A stretch of 64,000 bases of DNA from Flavobacterium luteolum (GCF_027111275.1 NZ_CP114286.1:1984001-2048000); one strand, 5' to 3'. Shown: positions 41,046 to 50,370, counted from the first letter of the stretch. Program-made: numbers and translations. The notes: a model not told the origin generated them from the sequence alone.

Positions 41046-43144
41046 TGAGTGTTCAGAATATCAATGTTGCCCTTATCGGAAATCCAAATACCGGAAAAAC
41101 CTCTGTCTTCAATCAATTAACAGGTCTTAACCAGCAAGTTGGAAATTACCCTGGAATTACGGTTGAGAAAAAAATGGGTTTCTGCAAGCTTCCCAATAAT
41201 GTTAAAGCCAATATTCTAGATTTACCAGGAACGTACAGTTTGAACGCCAGTTCTATGGACGAAAGCGTGGTAATCGAACTTTTATTAAATAAAAACGACA
41301 AATTATATCCAGATGTAGCAGTAGTTGTAACAGATGTCGAAAATCTGAAACGAAATTTACTGATTTACACGCAGATAAAAGATCTTGAAATTCCGACGAT
41401 TTTGGTCATTAATATGTCTGATCGTATGGAACGCAAAGGAATTTCTTTGGATATTCCGTATTTAGAAGAAAAACTAAAAACGAAAATTGCTTTAGTAAGT
41501 TCAAGAAAAGGTTTAGGAATTGAAGAATTAAAAGAACTCATTGTTTCTCATAAAACCATTCCGCACGAACCTTGTTTGAATGCTTCTGTAATTGATCCTG
41601 AATATTTTGAAAAATTACAAAAAGCATTTCCAAACCAATTGATGTATAAATTGTGGCTGGTAATTACGCAGGATGTTAATTTTTTAAACTTAGACCGAAA
41701 CGAAATACGAGGCACTTTTACCAAATCGCATTCCGAATTAAAACGTTTACAGCAGAAGGAAACCATCAAAAGATATCAGTTTATCAATGATGTTTTAAAA
41801 GATGGTTTAAAAATTGATGCCTCAATGGCGAAAGATATTCGTGCCAAATTAGATCGTGTTTTAACGCATAAAGTTTTTGGCTACGTTATTTTCTTTGCCA
41901 TTTTATTTTTGATTTTCCAATCAATTTTCAGCTGGTCCACTATTCCGATGGATTTCATTGACAGCACTTTTGCTTCTTTAAGCAGCTGGGTCGCCGAAGA
42001 ACTTCCAAGCGGTATTTTGACCGATTTGCTTTCGCAGGGAATTATTCCGGGAATTGGCGGAGTTATTATTTTTATCCCGCAGATTGCCTTTTTGTTTTTA
42101 TTTATTTCGATTTTAGAAGAAAGCGGTTATATGAGCCGTGTCGTATTCTTGATGGATAAAATCATGCGTCGATTTGGACTTTCAGGAAAAAGCGTCGTGC
42201 CTTTAATTTCAGGAACTGCTTGTGCGATTCCTGCAATTATGGCAACTCGAAATATCGAAAACTGGAAAGAACGTTTAATCACTATTTTGGTAACGCCATT
42301 CACAACTTGTTCAGCAAGATTGCCTGTCTATGCGATTATTATCTCGTTGGTTATTCCGAGCAAAAGAGTTTTTGGAGTATTAAATCTTCAAGGCTTAACG
42401 CTTATGTCTCTTTATGTTTTAGGTTTTTTTATGGCCATTTTATCTGCTTATATTTTGAATAAGGTTTTAAAACTAGAATCAAAAACATATTTTGTTGTTG
42501 AAATGCCAAGTTATAAAATGCCTCTTTTAAAGAATGTGGGAATCAATGTTGTAGAAAAAACAAAAGCATTTGTTGTTGGTGCAGGAAAAATTATCTTGGC
42601 AATATCGGTTATTTTATGGTTTTTGGCTTCTTACGGTCCTGGAAAAGAATTTAATGAAGCCGAAACAATTGTTAAAGAAAGATTTGCCAATACTACTTTG
42701 GATGAAACTCAATTTGAAAACGAAGTTAATTCTCAAAAGCTAGAGAATTCTTATATTGGATTAATGGGAAGAGCGATCGAACCAGCTATTCAGCCTTTAG
42801 GTTACGATTGGAAAATCGGAATTGCCTTAATTAGTTCATTTGCTGCACGTGAGGTTTTCGTAGGAACATTGGCAACCATTTATAGTGTTGGAGATACAGA
42901 TAACGAATCGACCATAAAAAGCAAAATGCAAGCAGAAATTCGTCCAGATACCGGAGAGAAAGTATTTGACTTTGCAACCGGAATCTCTTTATTGCTGTTT
43001 TATGCTTTTGCGATGCAATGCGCCAGTACATTGGCAATTACCAAAAAAGAAACCAACTCATGGAAATGGCCTGCAATGCAGTTGGTCTTAATGAGTGGTC
43101 TCGCTTATATTACCGCATTAATTGCGTATCAACTTTTAAAATAA
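41045..43144 (+). CDS. feoB: FeoB, GTP-gated Fe2+ transporter
   Basis: This 699-residue inner-membrane transporter imports ferrous iron. The N-terminal G domain has G1 GNPNTGKTS near residue 12, G3 DLPGTYSL, and G4 NMSD, followed by the helical bundle. From about residue 280 the membrane part holds the two Gate motifs, including SGTACAIPAIMATRNI near 390-405 with the conserved Cys, and VGTLATIYSV with the second gate. Length is normal. feoA lies directly before it and a small Cys-rich membrane protein after it. Confidence 0.96.
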   Translation: MSVQNINVALIGNPNTGKTSVFNQLTGLNQQVGNYPGITVEKKMGFCKLPNNVKANILDLPGTYSLNASSMDESVVIELLLNKNDKLYPDVAVVVTDVENLKRNLLIYTQIKDLEIPTILVINMSDRMERKGISLDIPYLEEKLKTKIALVSSRKGLGIEELKELIVSHKTIPHEPCLNASVIDPEYFEKLQKAFPNQLMYKLWLVITQDVNFLNLDRNEIRGTFTKSHSELKRLQQKETIKRYQFINDVLKDGLKIDASMAKDIRAKLDRVLTHKVFGYVIFFAILFLIFQSIFSWSTIPMDFIDSTFASLSSWVAEELPSGILTDLLSQGIIPGIGGVIIFIPQIAFLFLFISILEESGYMSRVVFLMDKIMRRFGLSGKSVVPLISGTACAIPAIMATRNIENWKERLITILVTPFTTCSARLPVYAIIISLVIPSKRVFGVLNLQGLTLMSLYVLGFFMAILSAYILNKVLKLESKTYFVVEMPSYKMPLLKNVGINVVEKTKAFVVGAGKIILAISVILWFLASYGPGKEFNEAETIVKERFANTTLDETQFENEVNSQKLENSYIGLMGRAIEPAIQPLGYDWKIGIALISSFAAREVFVGTLATIYSVGDTDNESTIKSKMQAEIRPDTGEKVFDFATGISLLLFYAFAMQCASTLAITKKETNSWKWPAMQLVLMSGLAYITALIAYQLLK

Positions 43145-43150
43145 GAAGTT

Positions 43151-43276
43151 ATGTTTCAGGAAATAATAGCCTTTGCCATATTAGGATTTGCAGTTGCTTT
43201 TTTGATTAAGAAGTTTTTCTTTAAATCGAAAAAGAAAAAAGACTGCGGTGGCGGAACTGATTGTGGATGTTCATAA
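43151..43276 (+). CDS. FeoB-associated Cys-rich membrane protein (41 residues)
   Basis: A 41-residue gene 6 bases after feoB. Residues 2-19 form one membrane helix (FQEIIAFAILGFAVAFLI), then a very basic segment (KKFFFKSKKKK), then the Cys-rich tail DCGGGTDCGCS with three Cys. This matches the FeoB-associated Cys-rich family, found next to feoB in many bacteria, and is thought to help iron handling at the membrane. The mechanism is not established. It is too short for routine gene finders. Confidence 0.85.
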   Translation: MFQEIIAFAILGFAVAFLIKKFFFKSKKKKDCGGGTDCGCS

Positions 43277-43280
43277 TTTT

Positions 43281-43317
43281 AAGGTTCTAAGACGCTGAGA
43301 TTCTAAGATACTAAGAT
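43281..43317. repeat. Direct 8-base AGGTnCT word repeat
   Basis: AAGGTTCT, AAGACGCT, GAGATTCT, AAGATACT follow one another with period 8 immediately after the small Cys-rich gene. Confidence 0.7.
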
Positions 43318-43325
43318 TAAATGCT

Positions 43326-43367
43326 AAAAGCTTCAGATAGATTTTAATTTCTATTTGAAGCTTTTTT
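43326..43367 (+). terminator. feo operon terminator
   Basis: AAAAGCTTCAGATAG faces CTATTTGAAGCTTTT with one mispair, followed by TT. It closes the feoA-feoB-Cys-rich operon. Confidence 0.8.
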
Positions 43368-43464
43368 GCAAACAGTAAAATGTCTTATTCTGTTGTTTTA
43401 AAAACTTAAAATAGCTTATCGGTATATTTTCTAAGATTATTTTTGATTTCTAAATTTATTAAAG

Positions 43465-43587
43465 ATGACACCAGAAGATAGAATGGAAGTAATTCGAGAC
43501 AATAGAGTTGCTCGATTACTGTGGTTTACAATCGGTTTTTTCTGCGCAATGATTATTACCTATTTTTCAATGAAAAACAATCATTAG
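43465..43587 (+). CDS. Small single-helix membrane protein (40 residues), unknown
   Basis: A 40-codon frame: an acidic/basic cytosolic start (MTPEDRMEVIRDNRVARLL), one strong membrane helix (WFTIGFFCAMIITYF) and a short polar tail (SMKNNH). TATTTTTG at 43438-43445 could be its -7 element, 20 bases upstream. I recognise no family. Support is the clear charge-helix-charge layout with start, stop and promoter. A chance frame cannot be excluded. Confidence 0.5.
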   Translation: MTPEDRMEVIRDNRVARLLWFTIGFFCAMIITYFSMKNNH

Positions 43588-43648
43588 TTTTTTCTCTGCT
43601 GATTTAATTATAATTTTATCCCATTAAAACAGCAGAAAAAACTTTAAA

Positions 43649-44575
43649 ATGAATCCAAAAACTCCTTTTCTTTTCTTTCTATTTTTATGTTTTACTCAAA
43701 GCGGAATTTCCCAAACAAAAACAGATGCAAAACAAGATTCAAATAATACTTTTCTAACATCTGATGGAGTTTCTCTATTTCTGAAAGTTTCAGGAAAAGG
43801 TGATGCTTGTATTTTTGTGCATGGCGGTCCAGGCGCATGGAGCAAGTCTTTTGAAGAATTTGGCGGAAATGTGTTAGAAGATAAACTAACAATGTGTTAT
43901 TTCGACCAAAGAGGTTGCGGTCGATCCGGATCTCCTGTAGACAACAATTACAGCATGGATAGAATGATTGATGATATTGAAGAAATTCGAGTTCATCTTA
44001 AAACGGATAAAGTATTTGTAATCGGGCATTCTTTCGGAGGAATTTTAGCTACTAAATATGCCGAAAAATATCCACAGCATGTAAAAGGCTTAATTCTATT
44101 GAATGCTACATTGGATATAAATGATTCTCTTCTTAATCAAATTGCTTTTATGGGTAAAACTCTAGGAAAAGATTTTACAGTAAAAAGTAAGGATTCAATT
44201 CTAAGTACTTTTTTTGAAGCTAAACAGCAAATTAAAAAAGCAGATCTCGATTATAAAATGCTTTCTGATAATAGAGCAACCGTTGAAAAACTGGACAGCA
44301 TTGATAACAGTGAAAAAAGAAACTCTTCATTTGCGCAGCATGCATTAAGTGGTCCGTTATATTTTAGTGATTTTACAAAAGAAACAGCTTCGATTAAAGT
44401 TCCAACACTTATAATTTCAGGAACAAAAGACAACAATATTGGTCCAGAACATTATCGCCTGTTTAAATTCCCAAGCCAAGAAATTAAGATTATCAACGGC
44501 GGACATATTTTGTATTACGAACAAAATAAAGAGTTTAAAAACACCATTCAGTCATTTGCTCAGAAAGTTAGATAA
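43649..44575 (+). CDS. Alpha/beta hydrolase (S33/proline iminopeptidase-like), secreted
   Basis: A 308-residue hydrolase with signal peptide MNPKTPFLFFLFLCFTQSGISQ, so it is probably periplasmic. HGGPGAWSKSF forms the oxyanion region of the prolyl-aminopeptidase group, and YFDQRGCGRSGSP is its second hallmark. The nucleophile elbow is VIGHSFGGILA with Ser near residue 126. The acid and His follow in ISGTKDNNIGPEHY and INGGHILYYEQN. Substrate is unknown; it could be a peptidase or an esterase. A strong terminator follows. Confidence 0.9.
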   Translation: MNPKTPFLFFLFLCFTQSGISQTKTDAKQDSNNTFLTSDGVSLFLKVSGKGDACIFVHGGPGAWSKSFEEFGGNVLEDKLTMCYFDQRGCGRSGSPVDNNYSMDRMIDDIEEIRVHLKTDKVFVIGHSFGGILATKYAEKYPQHVKGLILLNATLDINDSLLNQIAFMGKTLGKDFTVKSKDSILSTFFEAKQQIKKADLDYKMLSDNRATVEKLDSIDNSEKRNSSFAQHALSGPLYFSDFTKETASIKVPTLIISGTKDNNIGPEHYRLFKFPSQEIKIINGGHILYYEQNKEFKNTIQSFAQKVR

Positions 44576-44653
44576 GGAATATAGCAGAGGCAAGAATAAA
44601 GGCTTTTTTTAAGAATTAGAAGAAAAAAATCTTAATGCTTAATATCACATGAT

Positions 44654-44690
44654 AAAAAAAACGGCTCTAAATTTAGAGCCGTTTTTATTT
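44654..44690. terminator. Bidirectional intrinsic terminator
   Basis: AAAACGGCTCTAAAT faces ATTTAGAGCCGTTTT in perfect inversion, with A- and T-runs. It separates the convergent hydrolase and HD-domain genes. Confidence 0.88.
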
Positions 44691-44707
44691 TATAATCTAA
44701 ATGAATT

Positions 44708-45361
44708 CTACTTCAACCCTTCCCATTCTGCATAAAATTGGGCAAGGAAAGTTTCCATAAAACGATGTCTCTCGGCAGCGATTTCTTTTCCCTTTTCAGT
44801 ATTCATCTTGTCTTTTAAAAGTAAAAGCTTTTCGTAGAAATGATTAATAGTTGGAGCGCTGTTCTTTTTGTACTCCTCCTTTGTCATATTCGTTACAGGA
44901 GCAATTTCTGGATTGTATAAAGCTCTATTCTTAAATCCGCCATAATTAAATGCTCTAGCAACACCAATAGCGCCAATGGCATCTAGACGATCTGCATCTT
45001 GCACAATATCCAATTCGACAGAAGAGAATTTCTTTTCGAAATTTCCGCCTTTATAAGAGATATTTTCAATGATATTGACTACATGAGCAATTATATCTTC
45101 AGAAACATTTTCGGCTTCTAAAAACGCTCTTGCTGTTTTTGGCCCAATAGTTTCATCTCCATTATGAAACTTACTATCTGCAATATCATGCAGTAAAGCA
45201 CCCAATTGCACAATTGTAAGATCGCACTCTGTTTCTTTTGCAATCAATAGCGCATTTTTATAAACACGTTCAATATGAAACCAGTCGTGGCCTCCTTCGG
45301 CATCGTTTAGTTTTTCTTTTACAAAAGCAATGGTTTTAATAATTAATGCTGCGTCGCTCAT
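44708..45361 (-). CDS. HD-domain metal-dependent phosphohydrolase
   Basis: A 217-residue cytosolic protein with an HD domain. The metal ligands are HDWFHIERVYKNALLIA near residue 24 and LGALLHDIADSKFHNGD near 55, the HD pair that binds the metal. DADRLDAIGAIGVARAF gives the later Asp. Such proteins hydrolyse phosphate esters or nucleotides; the substrate is not known. The ATG at 45361 is chosen; an in-frame TTG at 45421 adds 20 unusual residues. Confidence 0.9.
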   Translation of the reverse strand: MSDAALIIKTIAFVKEKLNDAEGGHDWFHIERVYKNALLIAKETECDLTIVQLGALLHDIADSKFHNGDETIGPKTARAFLEAENVSEDIIAHVVNIIENISYKGGNFEKKFSSVELDIVQDADRLDAIGAIGVARAFNYGGFKNRALYNPEIAPVTNMTKEEYKKNSAPTINHFYEKLLLLKDKMNTEKGKEIAAERHRFMETFLAQFYAEWEGLK

Positions 45362-45443
45362 AGTGAAGTTTTTACGGTTTATAAAAAAAGTTGATTGCCA
45401 AAGATTCTTAATCTTCAACAATCAACAAATATAATTTATTCAA

Positions 45444-45505
45444 AAATCTAAAATTCCAATCTCTAATCTGAAATCTACATTCTAAAATCTAAAATTCTAA
45501 AGTCT
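45444..45505. repeat. AATCTAAA-type word repeat
   Basis: AATCT/CTAAA words are repeated about seven times and run into the last codons of the desaturase gene. It is related to 35688-35719. Confidence 0.55.
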
Positions 45506-46492
45506 AGCTGGTTCAACCCATTTAAAGATATGCGATTCTTGTGGAATAACAATTCTTTCAGAAATTTTAGCCATTCTCGCAGGCAATTTCATTAAATAGT
45601 CACGTGCTTTTTCTGCTTCATCAGTCAAATTAGAGATTTTATCTATCTCCCACTTGTTGATTAACTTCTGCATAATTTCAACGTAATCATTTGCAGTGTA
45701 AACTCCAATACGTTGTGCAGAATCAGAAAACTGTTCGAAAGCTGTGCTTATTTTTTGACCAGATTCTCTCAAGAAATGAGCCGGCATAACGATTTTCTGC
45801 TTCATCATGTATTGAAAAGCCAACATCATTTCGCTAGGATCTACTTGGAAAATTCTAGTAACAAATTCGCTGTATGCATGGTGGTGACGCATTTCGTCTC
45901 CAGCAATCATTTTACACATTTTAGACAACTTGTTATCGCCAAATTTCTTAGCTATCTGCGCTACTCTATTGTGCGAAACATAAGTTGCTAATTCCTGAAA
46001 ACTAGTGTATACAAAGTTCTTGTACGGGTCAGTTCCAGTTCCAATATCAAAACCATCGTTGATTAAATGCTGTGTAGTCATTTCGATTTCACGCATGTTT
46101 ACACGACCAGACAAATACAAGTATTTATTTAAAAGATCTCCGTGACGGTTTTCTTCTCCAGTCCATTGTCTCACCCATTTGGCCCAACCGTTTCCTTGGC
46201 CTTCTTCCTGCTGATCTATTCCTTCAACATCCATTAACCATGACTCATATGTAGGCAATGCTTCCTCTGTGATGGTATCACCAACAAGCGTAACCCAGAA
46301 ATCGTACGGAAGTTCTTTAGCAATCTCACGTAATTCTTTTACCTCTTCAAAGAAGTTTTCTCCTTGAGAATCTGGTAAGAAATCCGACGGCTGCCAAATT
46401 TTTTCCACTGGAATTAAATACTGTTCCACGAAGCTATCCACGTTTTTCTCCAAAAACTGCATTACTTCTAATCTAATGTTTTTTATAGACAT
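45497..46492 (-). CDS. Acyl-ACP desaturase (ferritin-like di-iron)
   Basis: This 331-residue soluble desaturase introduces a cis double bond into acyl-ACP using O2 and ferredoxin. The two ExxH di-iron motifs are EENRHGDLLNKYLYLSGRVNM near residue 130 and DEMRHHHAYSEF near 219. Helices and length match the stearoyl-ACP delta-9 desaturase family. It lies 45 bases after plsC on the same strand, consistent with shared control of membrane lipid composition. Confidence 0.93.
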   Translation of the reverse strand: MSIKNIRLEVMQFLEKNVDSFVEQYLIPVEKIWQPSDFLPDSQGENFFEEVKELREIAKELPYDFWVTLVGDTITEEALPTYESWLMDVEGIDQQEEGQGNGWAKWVRQWTGEENRHGDLLNKYLYLSGRVNMREIEMTTQHLINDGFDIGTGTDPYKNFVYTSFQELATYVSHNRVAQIAKKFGDNKLSKMCKMIAGDEMRHHHAYSEFVTRIFQVDPSEMMLAFQYMMKQKIVMPAHFLRESGQKISTAFEQFSDSAQRIGVYTANDYVEIMQKLINKWEIDKISNLTDEAEKARDYLMKLPARMAKISERIVIPQESHIFKWVEPARL

Positions 46493-46537
46493 TACTTATT
46501 ATAGATTTGGGTTGTACGTTTTAGCTCGGACTAAAAC

Positions 46538-47284
46538 TTAAACCTGTTTATATTCATTTATTCCTTCTTTAACTGCTTTTTCAGTTATCTCCATCAGTTC
46601 TTCGAACTTGTAATCTTTAACAGCCAAAGCTTTATGAGCTGTAAATTTGAGGTGATTTCCTAAACCAACAGGAAAAAAACCAAATTTTACCATTTTCCAA
46701 GAATTATTGATGCTTACCGGTACAACATACGCAGATGGTGCATATTTGCATAAAATTTTTAAACCGCTTTGCGCAAATTCTTTTGGTACTCCCGTTTTAC
46801 TTCTTGTCCCTTCTGGGAAAATAACGGCAGATCTTGTGTTTTTTTCGATATATTCAGACAAGCCTTTAATAACGGGTATTGCTTGTTTAGGGTCTTTTCG
46901 GTCAATTAAGACAGATCCTCCGTATTTCAAATTGAAAGAAACACTTGGAATTCCGCTTCCTAACTCCTTCTTACTTACAAATTTACAATGAAAACGTCTA
47001 AAGTACCAAATCATTGCCACGATATCGTACATACTTTGGTGATTTGCCACAAAAATAATTGGCACACCCTTCGGAACCGTATCCACGCCTTCAATTGTAT
47101 ATCTTGTCCCGACAAGATTGGTACATTTTAAAAGGCAGAAATTTAAATAATCAACACTTTTTTTGTGAGCCTGGTAACCAAAAACATTTAAACAAATCCA
47201 CTGAATTGGGTGAAAAACAGCCAAACATAAACCAAATAATAAATAATAAATTACCGATATTGGATAAGAAATAATTTTTTCCAT
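46538..47284 (-). CDS. plsC: 1-acyl-sn-glycerol-3-phosphate acyltransferase (PlsC)
   Basis: A 248-residue inner-membrane acyltransferase that adds the second acyl chain to lysophosphatidic acid, giving phosphatidic acid. The catalytic HX4D motif is FVANHQSMYDIVAM near residue 82, the substrate motif is FPEGTRSKTG near 155, and VSINNSWK follows. An N-terminal helix (YYLLFGLCLAVFHPIQWICL) anchors it. The acyl-ACP desaturase follows it. Confidence 0.92.
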   Translation of the reverse strand: MEKIISYPISVIYYLLFGLCLAVFHPIQWICLNVFGYQAHKKSVDYLNFCLLKCTNLVGTRYTIEGVDTVPKGVPIIFVANHQSMYDIVAMIWYFRRFHCKFVSKKELGSGIPSVSFNLKYGGSVLIDRKDPKQAIPVIKGLSEYIEKNTRSAVIFPEGTRSKTGVPKEFAQSGLKILCKYAPSAYVVPVSINNSWKMVKFGFFPVGLGNHLKFTAHKALAVKDYKFEELMEITEKAVKEGINEYKQV

Positions 47285-47302
47285 GCTTCAAAAATTAATG
47301 CG

Positions 47303-47310
47303 CAAAAGTA
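47303..47310 (-). promoter_or_regulatory. -7 element for plsC
   Basis: Minus strand TACTTTTG matches TAnnTTTG, 19 bases before the ATG. Confidence 0.5.
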
Positions 47311-47371
47311 GTAAATATATTTTTAGCCTTATTAAAATTGAAAACAATAACTGTTTTTATGGTTTAATTGT

Positions 47372-47379
47372 ACCTTTGC
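47372..47379 (+). promoter_or_regulatory. -7 element for rnpA
   Basis: TACCTTTG matches TAnnTTTG, 31 bases before the ATG. It is divergent from the plsC promoter 62 bases away. Confidence 0.5.
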
Positions 47380-47409
47380 AACAGAATTTGCAAATTTTTT
47401 CTGAAATAA

Positions 47410-47814
47410 ATGAACTTTACATATCCTAAAAACGAGCGTTTAAAAAGCAAAACTACCATTGGATTACTGTTTTCCGCAGGAAAATCGGTTTCCAAATATC
47501 CGCTTCGTTTGGTTTACCGTCAAGCGGAAGAAAATTCAGAAGAACAAACCAAGATTGGTGTTTCGGTATCTAAGAAATACTTCAAGAAAGCTGTTGACCG
47601 CAATTACTTCAAAAGAGTTTTAAGAGAAACGTATCGTTTGAACAAACATTTGCTTTTGGATAACATGGATCAGCCCTATTCGATAATGCTTTTTTATCAG
47701 ACCAAAGAACGTTTATCTTACGAAGAAATCAACACCAAAATGATTCAGTTATTTGAGAAATTTTCAGCTCAAATCAACAAACCGCAAGATTCTGATAAGA
47801 AAACTGAGGCGTAA
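47410..47814 (+). CDS. rnpA: Ribonuclease P protein component
   Basis: A 134-residue protein subunit of RNase P, which trims the 5' ends of tRNA precursors together with its RNA. The start TYPKNERLKSKTTIGLLFSAGK is typical, and the RNR-type RNA-binding motif is VSVSKKYFKKAVDRNYFKRVLRE near residues 54-76. No rpmH gene lies next to it. It is divergent from plsC and followed by a membrane-protein gene. Confidence 0.93.
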   Translation: MNFTYPKNERLKSKTTIGLLFSAGKSVSKYPLRLVYRQAEENSEEQTKIGVSVSKKYFKKAVDRNYFKRVLRETYRLNKHLLLDNMDQPYSIMLFYQTKERLSYEEINTKMIQLFEKFSAQINKPQDSDKKTEA

Positions 47815-47884
47815 ATTTCAAAACGTAAGATTATTAATCAAGTTAGACAAAAAAATCGTAGTTTTAGCTCTAAATTGAAATTTT

Positions 47885-48727
47885 ATGCGTCAACTTTTCT
47901 TTTTATCTATTTTTATTTTAATTATTTCTGGGTGTAGTAAATCTTCTACTTCAAATGAAGAAAATATTTCTATTGAAGCAGTAAAATTACCTCCAAAAGC
48001 AGGAGCTAGTTCTGGTGATAAAGATTTTGATCCAGTAGCAGCGCCTCCTGTAAAAGTCAAACAAGAAATTGAACAGAAGATTATAAAGGAAGCGACATTA
48101 CGATTTGAAACTGATAATCTTGAAAACACTTTCAAGCAAATTCAAAAAGCAGTTGCAAATAGTAAAGCAAGAATCATTAACGATTCTGAGGGAAAAGATT
48201 ATGAAACCGTTTTTAGAAATCTAATTGTAAAAGTTCCGAGCCAAAATTTCGATCGTTTTATAAGTGATGTTTCTAAAGGCGTTTCATATTTTGAAGTTAA
48301 AAATATCTCCGCGCAAGATGTTACAGAGCAATATATTGATCTTACTTCGAGATTAAAAACCAAGAAAAAACTAGAAGAACGTTATCTTGAAATTTTAAAG
48401 AAAGCGAACAAAGTCAGTGAGATTTTAGAAATTGAACAACAGATTTCAACTATTCGAGAAGAAATTGAGGCTAAAGAAGGTCAGTTGAAATATCTCGAAA
48501 GTCGCGTTTCTGACAGCACGATTACCATTGAGTTTTATAAAACAATACCTGAGAAAGAAGGTGTTAAAATATCTTACGGTTCCAAACTTTGGAACGCAGT
48601 CAAATCGGGATTCTATACTTTATCCGATTTATTAATTTCATTATTAAGCGCTTGGCCGTTTGTAATTTTGTTTGTTGTATTTGCCTATTTTATAAGAAGA
48701 AAATTAAAAAGAAGAAAAAAAGAATAA
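47885..48727 (+). CDS. DUF4349 membrane lipoprotein
   Basis: A 280-residue protein with a lipoprotein signal (MRQLFFLSIFILIISGC, Cys17). The DUF4349 region covers about residues 60-275: ATLRFETDNLENTFKQIQ, KVPSQNFDRFISDVSKGVSYFEVKNIS, then a coiled coil (KKLEERYLEILKKANKVSEILEIEQQISTIREEIEAKEGQ). One C-terminal membrane helix (LLSAWPFVILFVVFAYFI) and a basic tail end it. Function is unknown. It ends 2 bases before the S41 protease, so they are co-expressed. Confidence 0.88.
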   Translation: MRQLFFLSIFILIISGCSKSSTSNEENISIEAVKLPPKAGASSGDKDFDPVAAPPVKVKQEIEQKIIKEATLRFETDNLENTFKQIQKAVANSKARIINDSEGKDYETVFRNLIVKVPSQNFDRFISDVSKGVSYFEVKNISAQDVTEQYIDLTSRLKTKKKLEERYLEILKKANKVSEILEIEQQISTIREEIEAKEGQLKYLESRVSDSTITIEFYKTIPEKEGVKISYGSKLWNAVKSGFYTLSDLLISLLSAWPFVILFVVFAYFIRRKLKRRKKE

Positions 48728-48729
48728 TC

Positions 48730-50367
48730 ATGTATCCGTATTTCAAAAAGAAATTTATTATACCAGTCGCTGCGGCGGGAATGTTGTTTGTTGGAACCAG
48801 TTTTAGAGAAGATTTTTTTGAAATTGCCAAACAGATCGAAATTTTTACGACTTTGTTTAAAGCCGTAAATACCAATTATGTCGACGAAACCAATCCTGGT
48901 GATTTGATGGATAAAGCCATTAAAAGCATGTTGGGAAGTTTAGATCCTTACACGGTTTATTTTAACGAACAAGATGTTGTTAATTTTAAAATCAATAATA
49001 CTGGAGAATATACTGGAATTGGCGCTTTGATTTCTAGAAAAAATGACCGCTTAGTTGTACGCGAACCGTATAAAAATTATCCTGCAGACAAGGCAGGATT
49101 AAAAGCCGGTGACGAAATCATTCAGATTGGAGATGTCTTGATTGCTGATTTTAAAGACGACGCTTCTCAATTATTAAAAGGAACAAAAAACACTAAAATC
49201 AACATCAAATATCTACGTCAAGGAAAACCAAGCACCACGGTTTTGGTTTTGGATGAAGTTGATATTAAATCGGTTCCTTTTTACGGAAAAATTGATGATA
49301 AAACAGGATATATTGTTTTGGCGCATTTTAGCAGAAAAGCTTCAGCTGAAGTTAAAGATGCTCTTGAGAAATTAAAAGCCGATGGAGCTAAACAAATCGT
49401 TTTGGATTTAAGAGGAAATCCTGGAGGATTATTGAATGAAGCAATTGATATCTGTAATTTATTCGTTCCAAAAAACGAAGTAATCGTGACAACTAAATCG
49501 CGAATTGAAAAACACAACAATACTTATAAAACACAGAAAGAACCTGTTGACACCGAAATTCCGTTGGCAATTTTAGTAAACGGAAGAAGTGCTTCGGCTT
49601 CTGAAATTGTTTCGGGCGCTTTGCAAGATTTGGATCGTGCCGTTATTTTAGGAAGCAGAAGTTTTGGAAAAGGCTTGGTTCAGCGTTCTGTTGATTTAAC
49701 TTATGGAACACAATTGAAAGTTACTATTTCTAGATATTATACGCCTTCTGGAAGATGTATTCAGGCTTTGGATTATGCGCATAAAGATAAAAATGGTGTG
49801 GCTCAGAAAACTGATGCGAAAAATTTCAATGCTTTTAAAACCAGAAAAGGAAGAACGGTTTATGATGGCGGAGGAGTTTTACCAGATATTGAATTGGAAG
49901 AAACCAAAACGAGTGCCATTGCAACTGCTTTAATTAAAAATGATGGCGTTTTTGATTATGCAACAACGTATTATTACAAAAATCCAGCTTTGGGAGATAA
50001 GATTCCGACCATTACAGATGCAGATTATACTGCTTTTAAACAATATCTGAAAACCAACAAAATCACTTTCGATACAGAAACCGAAGTGGCTTTAAAAAAC
50101 ACTTTAGCAGCAGCTAAAAAAGAAAAAATAGACGAGACCATTACTGCCGAATATCAGCAATTGTTAAATGCTTTAGAAAAAAGCGAAACTACTTTACTGG
50201 ACAAAAATCAAAAAGAAATTAAAAACATGATTTTGGAAGAGTTGATTAAAAGATACCAATATCAGGAAGGTTTGTATCAGTATTATTTAAAAAACAATTC
50301 AGAAATTAAAAGAGCAGTTAGTGTATTAAATAACCAAACAGAATATAAAACGATTTTAAAAATGTAG
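48730..50367 (+). CDS. S41 family C-terminal processing peptidase (CtpA-like)
   Basis: A 545-residue periplasmic serine protease. An N-terminal hydrophobic segment (IPVAAAGMLFVGTSF) exports it. The PDZ domain (GIGALISRKNDRLVVREPYKNYPADKAGLKAGDEIIQIGD) spans about residues 95-170. The S41 domain carries the nucleophile Ser in NGRSASASEIVSGALQD near residue 296 and the general-base Lys in GSRSFGKGLVQ near 321. The ATG at 48730 is chosen, 2 bases after the DUF4349 stop. It is longer than the minimal Ctp proteins, with a C-terminal helical extension. Confidence 0.94.
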   Translation: MYPYFKKKFIIPVAAAGMLFVGTSFREDFFEIAKQIEIFTTLFKAVNTNYVDETNPGDLMDKAIKSMLGSLDPYTVYFNEQDVVNFKINNTGEYTGIGALISRKNDRLVVREPYKNYPADKAGLKAGDEIIQIGDVLIADFKDDASQLLKGTKNTKINIKYLRQGKPSTTVLVLDEVDIKSVPFYGKIDDKTGYIVLAHFSRKASAEVKDALEKLKADGAKQIVLDLRGNPGGLLNEAIDICNLFVPKNEVIVTTKSRIEKHNNTYKTQKEPVDTEIPLAILVNGRSASASEIVSGALQDLDRAVILGSRSFGKGLVQRSVDLTYGTQLKVTISRYYTPSGRCIQALDYAHKDKNGVAQKTDAKNFNAFKTRKGRTVYDGGGVLPDIELEETKTSAIATALIKNDGVFDYATTYYYKNPALGDKIPTITDADYTAFKQYLKTNKITFDTETEVALKNTLAAAKKEKIDETITAEYQQLLNALEKSETTLLDKNQKEIKNMILEELIKRYQYQEGLYQYYLKNNSEIKRAVSVLNNQTEYKTILKM

Positions 50368-50370
50368 TGA

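Noticed and set aside
45362..45421. In-frame TTG start for the HD-domain gene
   Set aside because: The extra 20 residues have no family match; the ATG at 45361 gives a normal start.
48589..48729. Long N-terminal extension of the S41 protease
   Set aside because: It runs through the end of the DUF4349 gene in another frame; the ATG at 48730 precedes the export signal directly.
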